Source of the DNA: Paramoeba atlantica
Lineage: Eukaryota > Discosea
Assembly (NCBI GenBank): GCA_977017575.1
Contig: CDRNVI010000178.1
Coordinates: forward strand, 1 to 64,000
Reading direction: 5' to 3'
DNA: 64,000 nt
How positions within the stretch are numbered: the stretch's first letter is position 1; each line of letters opens with the position of its first letter. The translations under genes and the position numbers were made by a program. The notes under the pieces were generated by a model. The model searched no databases. It was not told the origin of the DNA and saw only the letters and a program-made list of their open reading frames with translations. This document shows positions 21,501-32,893 of the stretch, in pieces.

Positions 21501-22437
21501 AATCATCACAATCAAATGCATCATCTTCATCAGATTCAGAATGATCCGAAACAACCTCGAAATCTGCTCGAGCTCTCTTCCTTTTAGGTCGAGATGATAT
21601 GTTTGGTCTGTGGAAGGGAGAGTGAGTCAAAAAAGATGAAAGCAAACGAAACACTTTTCGAGAAAACCTTGTATATGATGATTCAGTTTGTGAGACACTA
21701 AAAAGAAGAGAGATATTAATATGTTTGTTTCAAAGAAAGAGGAAAAGAAAAACCAAACTTTTTCATGAGTTTTCCGATCTTAAGATGATTGAGCCACAAG
21801 GATTCTGTATCAGAGGTAAAGGATTGCATTACTTCGTCAGCATCTCGAACAAAAACAGAAAATCGAGAAAGGCTTTCTAAAAGAACAAAATGAGACTTTT
21901 TTTTTCAAGATTTCCTTCCCAACTCACTCAAAGAAAATGGGTGAAATTTTGAGTTCAGAAAAAAGAAAAAAAACCTTCGAACAAATGGAGATCAGAAGAA
22001 TGGGAAGGTTCTGATAATTCAAAAGAATCAACACGAGATACTCGAGGAGATGGACGTTTATCAGCCACAGCCACAGCAACTGTACTGAGTCGAGGAGAAG
22101 GTGAAGCGGAAACTTTTCTTGGTTGTTTCTTTGGAGCAGCTTCTAACCTTCCTGGTGCCTTCAAAAGGTCAGCAAAGGGGAGATAGTGATCAAGAGGTTC
22201 GGGTGGATTTGGTTCGTTCATTAAATAGATTTGATACTCTCCTTCAAAACGGAGTTGTTTGGGAGTTTTTTTCGCGAGTTGTTCTTGCATCTGCTCAATA
22301 AATCCCGTTCCTGTTGCTTTTTTGGGAACAGACAAAGTAAATGCAGAGTTCAAAGTGGAGGATTTAAACTCACATTTGCAGAGAAAACCCTCTCCTATCT
22401 CCCGAGACAATGTAATTTCGACTCTGGGGTTTTCCAT
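15564..22437 (-). CDS. Multidomain inositol polyphosphate 5-phosphatase (helical region - PH-like - 5-ptase - C-terminal beta region - PH)
   Basis: A minus-strand gene of about 33 exons and roughly 1,300 residues. Exons 21975-22437, 21759-21876, 20967-21697, 20795-20907, 20688-20732, 20538-20624, 20262-20476, 19999-20127, 19834-19912, 19722-19764, 19508-19625 and 19377-19445 join in phase. In order: an unassigned beta-rich N-terminal domain; a helix (LWLNHLKIGKLMKK); a Ser/Pro linker; a long helical stretch (20538-20907 and 19834-20476) of BAR-like character; a PH-like module (VEVDVANGRLTFYHIKHQ); then the catalytic domain. Catalytic marks are FMVTWNMGNAAPP, ICGQEAEYAP, GNKGGVGISFHV, WFGDLNYR, IPSWCDRVMW and KTSDHSPVF, all expected in 5-phosphatases. 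After an intermediate beta region (16227-17087) a PH domain closes the protein (LRGYLLKRGG, SWKRRWFEL, WYYVADTGKGMKDWM). It should remove the 5-phosphate of PI(4,5)P2/PI(3,4,5)P3 or soluble inositol phosphates at membranes. The BAR reading is tentative. Confidence 0.85.
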
Positions 22438-22747
22438 TTTTGTCCCTCAGAGACAGAGCGGATCGAAAAGTCCTCCCCAAAAAACCGAAGAAAGAAACGA
22501 ACAAAAGATGATGACAAAGCATTGAGCTGACGTCTGAAAATGAAGAACATTTGATTTTTTTGTAAAACGAATTCTGACCAGAAAATAAAAACAAAAACAG
22601 CATGAATTTAGTTGTATTTTTCTGCTATAAAAAATAGAGTCCTTAATTAGCAATGTCGAGTTGACAATGCTTTTATTTTTTGGGTTTTTGGTCTTTTTTT
22701 TGTTTTCCTTGTTCTCCTTTCTGAAACACAAAAAAGAAAACGAAAAA
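22438..22747. promoter_or_regulatory. 310-base divergent intergenic region between the 5-phosphatase gene and RAD51
   Basis: The two start codons face away from each other, so this stretch must carry both promoters. It is AT-rich and holds one TGACGTC half-palindrome near 22528. No exon is seen. No TATA-like box can be assigned with confidence. Confidence 0.4.
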
Positions 22748-23952
22748 ATGGCCCAACGTCAAAAGAAAACAAAAGAAGCTGCACCTGTCCAAGAAGAAGA
22801 AGTAGTTGATCAAACTCAAGATGAAGAAAAGGATTCTGGGATTCAATTGATCGGGGCTCTTGAAGGAAATGGGATTTCGTCTAACGACGTTCAAAAGTTG
22901 AGAGACAACGGTTTTTACACGATCGAATCAGCAGCTTATGCAACACAAAAACAACTTTGTGCGATCAAAGGAATCAGCGAGGCAAAAGCTGATAAGGTTT
23001 GAACACTTTTTTGATTTGTTGGTTCTATCCCTTTTGCTGACAAACAAGCTCAAAACAGATTCTCTTAGAAGCTTCAAAACTGGTCAAAATGGGTTTTGTC
23101 TCCGCAACCGAACTCCACCAAGCTCGACAGGAGATCCTCCAACTCACAACTGGTTCAAAGGAACTTGATAAACTTCTGCAAGGAGGGATCGAAACCGGTT
23201 CAATTACCGAGATTTTTGGGGAATTTCGAACGGGAAAAACACAGCTTTGCCATCAATTGTGTGTCACTTGCCAACTTGGAATTGATGCAGGAGGTGCTGA
23301 AGGAAAAGCAATGTACATTGATTCTGAAGGAACTTTTCGACCTGAGAGATTAATGGCCATCGCTGATCGGTATGGACTCGATGGACAGTCGGTTTTGGAC
23401 AATGTCTCTGTTGCTCGTGCTCACAATACTGACCATCAAATGAAATTACTTTTTCAAGCGTCTGCAATGATGGCAGAAGAGAGGTATGCCCTTCTTCTTG
23501 TTGATAGTGCGACAGGTCTCTATCGAACTGATTATTCTGGTCGTGGTGAGTTGTCTGCCCGTCAAATGCATATGGCAAAATTTCTTCGTTCACTGATGAG
23601 ACTTGCAGATGAGGTTCGAGCTTTTTTTTCTCTTCTCCTCTTCATTTCTTCATTTTCATTTTCTTTTTCTTCATTTTCTTTTTCTCACAAATTGTATTTT
23701 CCACAGTTCGGGGTTGCGGTTGTGATCACAAACCAAGTCGTTGCACAAGTTGATGGAGCTTCGATGTTCACAGCAGACCCAAAGAAACCTATTGGGGGAA
23801 ATATCATGGCTCATGCAAGTACAACTCGTCTTTCACTTCGAAAAGGGAGGGGAGAAGCCCGAGTGTGCAAGATTTATGATAGTCCTTGTCTTCCTGAAGC
23901 TGAAGCAACCTTTGGAATTTATCCTGATGGAATTAATGATGTGAAAGACTAA
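22748..23952 (+). CDS. RAD51: RAD51 recombinase
   Basis: Three exons: 22748-22996, 23059-23613 and 23707-23952 (TAA), about 350 residues. The N-terminal helix-hairpin-helix domain is seen in [14 protein letters not shown] and [12 protein letters not shown], followed by [12 protein letters not shown]. The ATPase core has Walker [11 protein letters not shown], the GTFRPERL loop, Walker [14 protein letters not shown], the DNA-binding L1 region [17 protein letters not shown], and [13 protein letters not shown]. The C-terminus is [20 protein letters not shown]. Length and these motifs fit RAD51 better than DMC1 or archaeal RadA. RAD51 forms the strand-exchange filament in homologous recombination in the nucleus. 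The gene shares a 310-base divergent promoter region with the 5-phosphatase gene. Confidence 0.95.
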
Positions 23953-24081
23953 AAACAAATTCTGATGATATATTTCCTTTTCAATTGTCAATAAATTTTA
24001 TTTAAAAAATAAATAAAAAACACGAAAGAAAGAAAGAAAAGTGGTTTTCTTTGCAAAATAATCGAAAAGGAAAAAAGTCAC

Positions 24082-24851
24082 TTAGAATCGTGCGAAATTC
24101 TTGAGAACAGAACGCCCAATTTCCTGATGACGGTGTTCACTTCGAGTTTGTCGGGTCGTGGTGACATTGAGAGGAACACATTCAGCTGGAGGGATAAAGA
24201 CAGTAGGGTCTGGTTTCGTCGTTTGAAAGCTGATCAGATCAATCACGTAAAAAGATGATGGTCCATTTCTGGTGACTTGACGAACAGGAGTATTGTCTCT
24301 GTCTCCAAAGTAAAAGTCAGAGATCACATGGTGTCCTTGATTATCATCATAAACTGTTTGCCAGTGCTCTCCTTTCTTTCCTCCAATCCAAGAGGGGCCA
24401 AAAAATTCTGCCTCAGTCCTCTCCATGTAATCGGGAGTGGGTTCTTCTCCAACAAAATTGATGATACTGTGGGGGGAAAAAAAGTCAATTCATTTTTGAA
24501 AAAAGAAAAATAAAACTCATAAGAATGAACTCACTTGCATTCGATCATTTGGCCTGCGAAATAAGTGGCAAGAGCAATCTTCTGGAGGGAATGAAACATA
24601 AACAGATCGACGGTGTAGTCCAGGTCGACAAAGTGGACTTTGGATCGCTGTGCACGAGCATCAAAATCATACCAAGTATGCAAGGGACCAGTGTTTCCAA
24701 TCAGGTGAGTCTCCTCATCAAAATAATTGATGGTCGAGAATCCAATCTGGTAGTCAGGGAACACGGGTGGTGCGAGCTGTTCCGGCGCCTCCTGGCCCAT
24801 CGCAAGGGCCACGAAGAAAAATAAGGTCATTCCCAGGAATTTGTTGTTCAT
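24082..24851 (-). CDS. Small secreted protein, unassigned (possible ependymin/LolA-like fold)
   Basis: Two exons: 24535-24851 and 24082-24466 (TAA), about 233 residues. The N-terminus is a clean signal peptide (MTLFFFVALAMGQ). The mature chain is rich in aromatic and acidic residues with alternating strands (GFSTINYFDEETHLIG, HFVDLDYTVDLFMFH). It has two Cys (MIECK and PAECV), a WIGGKKGEHWQTVYD segment and DRDNTPVRQVTRNG, and ends with QTTKPDPTVFIPPAEC. The pattern of a C-terminal aspartate-rich segment, then PVR, then F-P-P-x-x-C resembles small secreted lipocalin- or ependymin-like proteins. I cannot name a family with certainty. No transmembrane segment follows the signal peptide, so it is probably released or vacuolar. 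Confidence 0.65.
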
Positions 24852-25109
24852 TTTTTTTTTGTTTCTTTGCAGAAATTTTGGTTTTGCACGTTGGATAATT
24901 CTTTTCTGTCCCAGATCTCAGAACATTCTGTTTTGCAGAAATTTCCTTTGCGTTTTCAAACCAGATCTTCCTTTTTTGGTATTTCTTTTTTTTTCGGTAT
25001 GGAAAAATCGGCGATCTTCCAGTTTGCGGTGTTTTAAAATCAACTTTCGCTGAAACACAAGAAAGGTGGATGAAAGATCTTTGCTTGTGATTGGAAAAAG
25101 GGCTTGCGG

Positions 25110-27709
25110 TTATTGAATGGTGCACGGGCAACACTTCTCAGGATCAGACTTCACGAGAGTCTGGGAAGGACCAGGAGACTGTCTTAACAAAGGAGAATTT
25201 TCTGAAGAGTTTGGAACCAAAAAATCATTGTCCTCCGGGGATTCGATCTTTTTGTCAGAAGGGGTAAGTTCGTCAATCGAAGGGGATCTCAGCGGAGAAG
25301 GCGGGTCAATCACTTTCGCCCGTGAAACAGACTTTCGAATCAAATTTGCAGGTGTTGCAGGATCAGGAGGACCATTTTCCAGAACTTGTGTTGGGAACGG
25401 GGGAGATGGTGATGCTGGCGATGGCACTGATGATGTTCGAGAGGGGGGTGAGGGGAGTGGTGAGAATTCAAACGTTTCCAATATAAGGGGGGAAGCCATT
25501 GAAATAGGTTGAGGTGATAACAAAGGTGGTGAGCGTGTGGATATTGGGGAAGGAGGAGAGAGAGTAAAGGATGAAGGAGAGGAAGGGATACCATCAATTG
25601 GAGAAAGAGAAGGAGGAGAAGGAGGAGAAGAATTTTCTGGAATGGAAGAAGGGGAAGGAGGAGAAAAAGAAGAGGGTGGCGGAAGATTTCCAAGAGAAGA
25701 CACTTCTTTGGGTGGAGATGAAGGCGAAGACGATTGAAGAAATTTTAAAGGAGATGGTTCGGAAGAACGGTTTCCTGGGGATGGAGGCGGTGTGGTCGGG
25801 GGTGGAGTTGAATGGGAGCTGATCGGAAAATATCCAAGTCCACTTAAACGATACGAGGGTGTGAACGAAGACGCAATGTCAGGGTACATTTCACTGAGAG
25901 GCCTGGATTGTTTAATTGCTCGTCGAAGGTCAATGGCAGAGAGGGCTTTCCTTTCATCACGACGAGATTTTCTCTTTTTTGTCTTCTGTTGTTGGACTAA
26001 TTTCTCTTCAAATTGTTGTTGCCTTTCTAATTTTTCAATCGCTTGTCGGTCCTTCTCTTCTTTTATAATTTTTACATAATTTTGCTTTTGATTCGCAAGA
26101 GCAAGTAACAACGTCTCGTGTGTGTCAGCATCCATCAACATGAGTGGCTCAGACATAAAAAGCCAACGGCAAGTTTTCGCGAGTTCTTCTGGCGATATTT
26201 CTACCTCGTCTCCTTCCACAAAATTCTCTTCTTCATATTTTTGGAATGTGCCCTCTGAGAGGGAGAGAATAAAAGGTTGTTGATCTTCTTTTGTTTGTGT
26301 TGCTGCTTTGAGATCGATTGTCTCTGGTTCTGTTGTTTCTTCCTCGAGAGAGGAAGATCCGCGCCAATACAAAATCATAGAAGTCACAGTCTCGATTTGT
26401 TTCATGTCAAAAGCACCATTTCTTCCACCCATGATTGTTGGACCAAAAACAATCGCAAGATTGGAAGGAGTCATCATGTTTGTCTCGACGTGTCGTGAAA
26501 CTTCGCTCAAACAATCCATCAACGCATTTAAGATGACATAATTGGTTTCAGGAAGCTTTTTCAAAACTCCTTTGAGAGCTGAATCTTGTGAGCTATCCTC
26601 GATCATCGGGATAGCAAGAAAATATTCATAGAGGTCGTATATCAAGAGAGGTTCTGGAAGCTATTTTACAACCAGTTGTGTTAGATTCAATTTAGTTGGA
26701 AGAAAAAAAAGAAAGAGAAAACCTCTCGAAACCAAAGTTTCAAAAGACCAGTTATATCATGGATATCTGCTCCCAAAAAATCTGGAGAAAGGTTGTGACA
26801 ATTTAGAAGACCGATTTCGTTGATTGCATTCTTAAACCCAATGATCTTTTGAGCGCTCCCACTCAATCGAAATATCCCTTCTTCCTGTTTTCAAAACATG
26901 GGTTAAAATTTTATTCCTTGAAGAATTTACATAAAATGTTAGAAGAGTCTTGATTACCTTTGCATTTTGTTTCACTATTTCGAAAGCACATCGAACCCAT
27001 TTTGGATACTCAAATTCTCCTTGTTCCGTTCTTCTGACTAGAACCAAAAAAAAAATGAATGAATGATTGACAACAAAGATCCCAACACTCACAAGTTCAG
27101 GAAAAAAAAAATTACCAAGTGAATGAATGGGAGATCCAAAGAAAGGAACAGGTTTGGGTTTTGGGATGAATGCGTTGGCCGTCACCTCTCCAAGCTCTCC
27201 CAGAAGAGCGATCGGAGCAGTTGCATAGGAGAGAATCGTGGTCCCTGATTGTTTGATATCAAGCATAATCGAACGGGTGTCTTTGTCATCCCTTTTTGTT
27301 TTTGATCGAGTGAGAATGAATGGGAAAATCAGAAAAGCCATTTTACAAAAAGGAAAAAAAACCTTCGAACAGTTCGCTCCACTTCGTACGGAGCACAATA
27401 GAGAGTTATGGTCTTTGTGATTGGGACCCACCCCAAAGATGAACTGTCTCAAGAGTTAAGGAAAAAAAAAGAAAAACAAATGGGGAGTATCCAGAAACAA
27501 AAAAAGGGAACCAACCTTGTTTGGTTTTCTCTTCGAATCTGCCCCATCAAATAGGTTTCTTCCAAACTCCCTCCATCCCGAATATCGAACACCTCAACCA
27601 CCTCCCCCTTCTTGACAAGAAGAGGATTCCCAACGGGGACATGAGAAGATCCAGAGCCCTCCCAATCAGACAAGATTGAGACCGCGATACGGTTGCAAGT
27701 GGCGGTCAT
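25110..27709 (-). CDS. SH3-like - RhoGAP protein with C-terminal CaaX box
   Basis: Exons (high to low): 27516-27709, 27363-27443, 27116-27291, 26958-27037, 26723-26884 and 25110-26660 (TAA). The first two encode an SH3-like fold (LVKKGEVVEVFDIRDGG, then LGWVPITKTI). After KPVPFFGSPIHSL comes a RhoGAP domain with the arginine finger in EEGIFRLSGSAQKI, then LLKLWFRELPEPLL and MTPSNLAIVFGPTI. A region of KEEKDRQAIEKLERQQQ helix and a tail of some 250 residues rich in Ser-Pro follow. The chain ends CCPCTIQ, a CaaX motif preceded by two Cys, so prenylation (and possibly palmitoylation) at the membrane is predicted. The protein should inactivate a Rho-family GTPase. It is divergent from the RhoGEF gene at 27889 over only 179 bases, a possible co-regulated GAP/GEF pair. 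Confidence 0.88.
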
Positions 27710-27888
27710 CGTCTCTGAATCTTCTTTTTCTCTCTCAGTTCTATTTTGGAGTCTCAAAAAAAAAAGAGAAAAATCGGAAAAATGCCTTTTTTGTTAGTTT
27801 CCCGATTTTTGTTTGTTTTTGTTTGTTTTGTTTTTCGCTTTTCTTCTTCCTTTTTATTGATGGAAGAGGGAAAGAAACAATAAGAACG
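27710..27888. promoter_or_regulatory. Bidirectional promoter region of RhoGAP and RhoGEF genes, with a uORF
   Basis: 179 bases separate the start codons of two opposing Rho regulators. A short upstream ORF (27860-27883, eight codons including TAA) lies 5 bases before the RhoGEF ATG. If it is within the transcript it could lower translation of the RhoGEF. The stretch is otherwise T-rich. Confidence 0.4.
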
Positions 27889-30800
27889 ATGGGAGATCAG
27901 GGAGAAAAGATACAAGAGATTGAGAAAATTCCTCAGCCAAAAAAGAAGGTGAGAAAAAAGAAAAAGAAACAAACCCTCGAAGAGATCGAAGCAGAGATTC
28001 AACGGCGAGTCGAAGAGGCACTCCAGTCAGAACAAACGCAAAAAGAAATCCAACAACAAGTCGATGAACAAGTCTCATCTCTTGTCGTTGTAGTACCTAA
28101 ACAACAAAAACTATCTCCTTCTTCTTCACCAGACTTTCTTTTTCAGTTTGACTCCAACAAAGACGCCCCAAAGATCAACATCGACGATCCCATCTTCAAA
28201 TTCACAGATGTACCACTCACAGGAGTCAATTCAGATCCAATCTTCGACGATTCTATTGCCATTCCCAACTCAGATTCACAAATCACAGATACAAAGTTCA
28301 ACTTCGAGGACTTACCAATCTCGAGAGCGAGTTCTGAACCAATCTTTGCCGATTCCACCACCAACGCCAATGCCAACACCAACTCTGATTCCTCCAAACC
28401 CAGTCAAGAAGACTCTAAAAACTCAAACGTTAGCCAACCCAAAATGATCATGGAATGGGACAGCACCATCATGAAAAAAGAAGAGAACTCCACTTCCAAA
28501 TTTGCAGACTTGCCAATCTCAGGTGCCTCTGGAGAACCAATATTCAACGATCCTGATCCCATTAAAGAAAACAGACCAAAGATGGAAGAAGAAGAATTTG
28601 ATAAATTGATGTTGGGGTGGGTTAATTCCAAGTTGGCGCTCAAGTGGATTCGTGTGTTGGATATGAAGACTGATTTTTCTGATGGTGTTGCTCTTTGGGC
28701 TCTTTTGGAAATTTGTTCTGGTATTTTTTATGCGAATTATTTAAAGATGATAAGAGAAGAGAAGAATAGAGAAGAATAGAGAAGAAAAATAGAGGAGATG
28801 ATCCATTCTTCTTTAAGAAACTTATTCATTGAATCGGAAATAGGGTTACCTTTAAGTCGGAACAAAATCACTCACCCTCACCCTACAATGGGAAAAGAGT
28901 ATTGTAAAATCAAAATCATCGAAAATATGAACTGTGTTTTTAAACAAATGGAAGAACTTGGCATTAGGTTCTTTTTTTCTCTCAAAATTTTGAGAAGAGA
29001 GAGAGAGATCCAAGGAGAAAGAGCAACAGAAAAGTTCTTCAAGAAGATATTTTTCTGAAAATCTTCCCCTCCCTTTTCTTCCCTTTCTCTCCTCTCCTCT
29101 CCCCCTTCCTTTTCTCCCACTCAAAAAATAAAAAGGGTAGGATGTTTACCAAACGACATTGTGGATGGATCAGAGGCAATAATACGAAGTCTTCTTTGGA
29201 TTTTATTTCGAAAATATTCTGAGAGAGGAGATGTTCCTCAATTTGATGCTATTACTCGTCTTACCAAAGTTTTTTTTTTCTGTTTTTTTTTTTTCTGTTT
29301 TTTTTTTTTCTGTTTTTTTTTCATTGAAATTTCATTTGTTTTTGTTGTTTTTGTTGCTTTGTTGTTTTGTTGTTTCTTTTTTTGGCCTTGTGATTTTTTC
29401 TTTTTTCTTTTCTTTCTCTTTCTTTTCTCCCTTTAACAAGTTTTGGGTTTAAGGATGAAGCAAAAGAGATTAAAGAGAAAGAGTATGATGTAAAAAAGAT
29501 AGTTGTTTGTCAGTCTGTTGCCAGGACTTGGCTCTTTCGTCGACATTACTTTAATATTTTAAAGGTTTTTTCTTTTTTCTTTTTTCTTTTTTCTTTTCTT
29601 TCTCTTTTCGAATGATTTCATATTTTTTAGGCTGCAAGATTAAGAAAAAAAGTTGTTTGTGAAATTGAAAGTTCCGAAGAGAGTTATTTGAACCAGCTTA
29701 ACGTTATTATTGAGGTCAATTTTTTCCCTTCTTCTCTTCTCTTTCTCTTCTGAAGAGATGTTTTGAAGAAGATCTCTTTTTCCTTCATTCCTCTTTCTTC
29801 TCTCTTTCTCCTCTCCCAAAAGAAAAAATTTAAAAAAACTAAAAACAAAACAAAACAGTTATACATGAAACCATTAGAAACGGGGAATTTTGAAGGAGGA
29901 GGACCAACTGGTTTTACTCTCCCTAAAAATGAAATTAAATTTCTTTTTAGTAATGTTCTCGAGATTTATTCTTTTCATAAGGTTGATTTTTGCTTTTTTT
30001 GTTTGTTTTTTTGGTGTTGATTTTTGCTTTTTTTTGTAATGTTCTTGAGATTTATTCTTTTCATAAGGTTGATTTTTGTTTTTTTTTTTGTTTTTTTTGG
30101 TGTTTTTTTTTTGTTTTTTCTTGTTGTTTTTTGATTTTATTTATTTTTGTTCTTTCTTTCTTTTTCTCATTTTTTTTGAAACCAATTTCTCCAATTTTTC
30201 AGTTTTTATTGGCAAAAATCAAAGAGAGAGTGGAAAAATGGTCTCCTCATCAAAAAGTAGGAGACATATTTATTGATCACACCCCTTATTTTAAACTTTA
30301 TGAAGTTTATTGTCGTAATTATCAAAATGTAATTTTCTTTTCTTTTTTTTCTTTTCTTTTTTTTCTTTTCTTTTTTTCTTTTCTTTTTTTTTATCTAACA
30401 AAACCAAAAATCTCTCCAAAAACACAAAAACACAAAACCAAAAACCAAACCACACACACAAAAAAAAAACCACAAAAACAGGCGCTCCAAAAACTAGACA
30501 AACTCACAAAAATCAGCCAATTCCGGCACTTCCTAGACCTCGCATCCAAAGAGCCACTCGCCATCGAAAACATCTCTCTCGACTTCCTCCTAATCACACC
30601 CATTCAACGAATGCCACGTGTCATTCTTCTTTTGTCTTCTCTTTCTCTTTATACTTTGAAAGAAGAAGAAGATGGGGAGTTGTTGGAGAGGGCGGTTTGT
30701 GAGTTGAGGGGGGTTGCTGAGTTTGCGGATGGGAGTGTGAGGGATGCGGAGAGGCTTGCTCAGGTTGTTTCGATTCAGGCAAAGTTGAAGGTTTTTTTTT

Positions 30801-32681
30801 TTGTTTTGTTTTTTGTTTTGTTTTTTTTTGTTTTTTTGTTTTTTTTGTTTTTTTTTTGTTTTTTTATTTATTTATTTATGTTTTTTTTTATCTTTTATTT
30901 TATTGAAATTACTCTTCTTAAAGAATAATAAAATACAAAGAAAAATCCTAAAAACAATAATAATTAAATAGAATCTCCCTGAAAATTTGACAATTATGAT
31001 CCCAACAAGACAATTTATCTGTGAAGGAGTTTTTCATCTCTATAAATTTGATATTTCTTCTTTTGGAAATACCAAATTTACAACACCCATCAAAATTTAT
31101 TTATTTAATGATTCTCTTCTTTTGGCTGAAAAGAGTAATCTTAATTTTTTGGTTCTTTTTTCTTTTTTTTTTTTTTCATTCTCTCTTTTTCTCTTTTTCT
31201 CTTTTTTCTCTTTCTCTCTTTCTCCCTTTCCTTTAATTTCCTCTTTCTCTTCTCTCATTTCTCTCCTTTTTCCTTCCCTTCTCTCCTACCTTTCAACAAT
31301 AACAAAACAACAACAGACCCTGATCTATCTCGACCAATCCCCAGAAAAAGAACACTCAAGCCAACTAAAAATGGTAAAAACAATGCCGAACCTTAATTTC
31401 ATCCAAAATGTTTTTGCGATTGTCACGTCTGAGAAGACTTGGTTGGTTCGGTGTGAGAGTTGTGAAGAGAGAGATGTTTGGATGGAATCGATTGATGTAA
31501 TTGTTTTTTGTTTTTATTATTTATTTATTGATTGATTGATTGTATTGTTTTGTTTTGTTTATTGAAAAAGCTTCTTTTTATTTCTCTTCTCTTTTTCTCA
31601 TTTCTTTTCCAGAAAATCTACAGCAGTTGGAAAAACGAAAAAAAAGAAACCGAAACCAAAAAAGAACAAAACGAACCCGAAACAGAAGAATACAACAACA
31701 TCAGCATCGTCGGAACACAAAAAAGAAAAGAAGAACAATTTGGAGCAAAAACATTTACTGTTTATTTGATATTATTTAAAATGGGAAAGAAAGAGTTTCG
31801 AGCTGCGAGAAGATTTAGTGAATTTGACACTCTTTTCGATAAAATTAAAAAAGTTTATGATAAGAAATTCTCTTCTTTGTCAGCCAAACAACATATTTTT
31901 GTGAATATGAACCAAGGTATTTTTTTGAATATTTTTTTGAACATTTTTTATTTGTTTTTCCTTTTTTCTTTGTCTTTTTCTTTTCTTCTCACCAAAATTT
32001 CAAGATCAGTTTTCTTTATTTTTTTTCTCTTTTGATTGATTCTGTTTTTTCCCTTGTAACATCTTTGTTTCAGAAACCATTGAGTATCGACGAATAATGC
32101 TTGAAGGGATGTTACTCGAACTCTTATCACGCCCTCAAATTCTCCAAAAGTGCACTGAGGTTTCTTTGATCTTTTTGTTTATTTTTTATTTATTTTCTTT
32201 TGAAATTTATTTCTTTGTTTATTTTTTTAAATCTCTCTTCATCTTAAAATCTTCTTTTTTCTGAATATTTTTTATTATTATTCATTAAACAATTATTTTA
32301 ATCTCTTTTTTTCTCTCTCTCTCTCAGTTGAGGACATTCCTCTGCCTTGATGACCCAAATCCAAACCCATGGGACGATTCCACTGTGGTAGATGGATCAA
32401 TTGATTCAAAATCGATTGCTCTTTTCATGGAAAGTTGTTCTCCTAGCAATCGTCGAGCAGCTTCGGCACGACTTGAATTGCCAACAACAAGTCCAAATCA
32501 AGCTCAATATAAACGAATTCGAACTGGTTCTCTTACCCCTCTTGATGTGGCGAATCTGCAAGCAGGGCAAAGTAAGTTTGAAGAAGAAAAATAAAATTTA
32601 AAAAAAAACATTAAAAAAAAAAAAAAAGAAATGAATGAATTTTCTCTTTTAGCATCGATGTTTTGGAAAAAAAAAATGTAA
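27889..32681 (+). CDS. CH - IQ - DH - PH - PX RhoGEF
   Basis: About thirteen exons. The first (27889-28720) encodes a basic coiled-coil start, a disordered region with a repeated FxDLPIS/DVPLT-like motif, and the start of a calponin-homology domain (LMLGWVNSKLALKWIRV, DFSDGVALWALLEI). The CH domain continues through 28844-28967 and 29136-29268 (NDIVDGSEAIIRSLLWIL). 29454-29564 carries an IQ motif (QSVARTWLFRRHYF). The DH domain spans 29631-29714, 29859-29981 and two further exons to about 30789 (VVCEIESSEESYLNQL, then ITPIQRMPRVILLL). PH follows (YLFNDSLLLAEK, WMESID), then a PX domain (ARRFSEFDTLFDKIKK). The last exon is reached by a strong gtaagt donor at 32572 and gives TSMFWKKKM; reading through that donor gives an alternative end at 32594. 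DH-PH proteins load GTP on Rho GTPases; PX binds PI3P, and CH and IQ suggest actin and calmodulin input. Confidence 0.87.
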
Positions 32682-32893
32682 ATCAAACCTCAGACTTTCT
32701 TTTCTCTCTTCGCTGGTTTGATAAGAATTGGATTGGCTGTTGTTGTTGGAGGAACATCTCCGAAAATTTCTGGTGGAAGTAACAAGAAAAGAAGTCAGTT
32801 TTTAACATTCTCAAATCGGTTATTTGTGTCGATCATCTCAAGTTTGTTTTTGTTCTTTTTGCCTGGTAATTACCAATTCCAGGGTTCTTTTTT

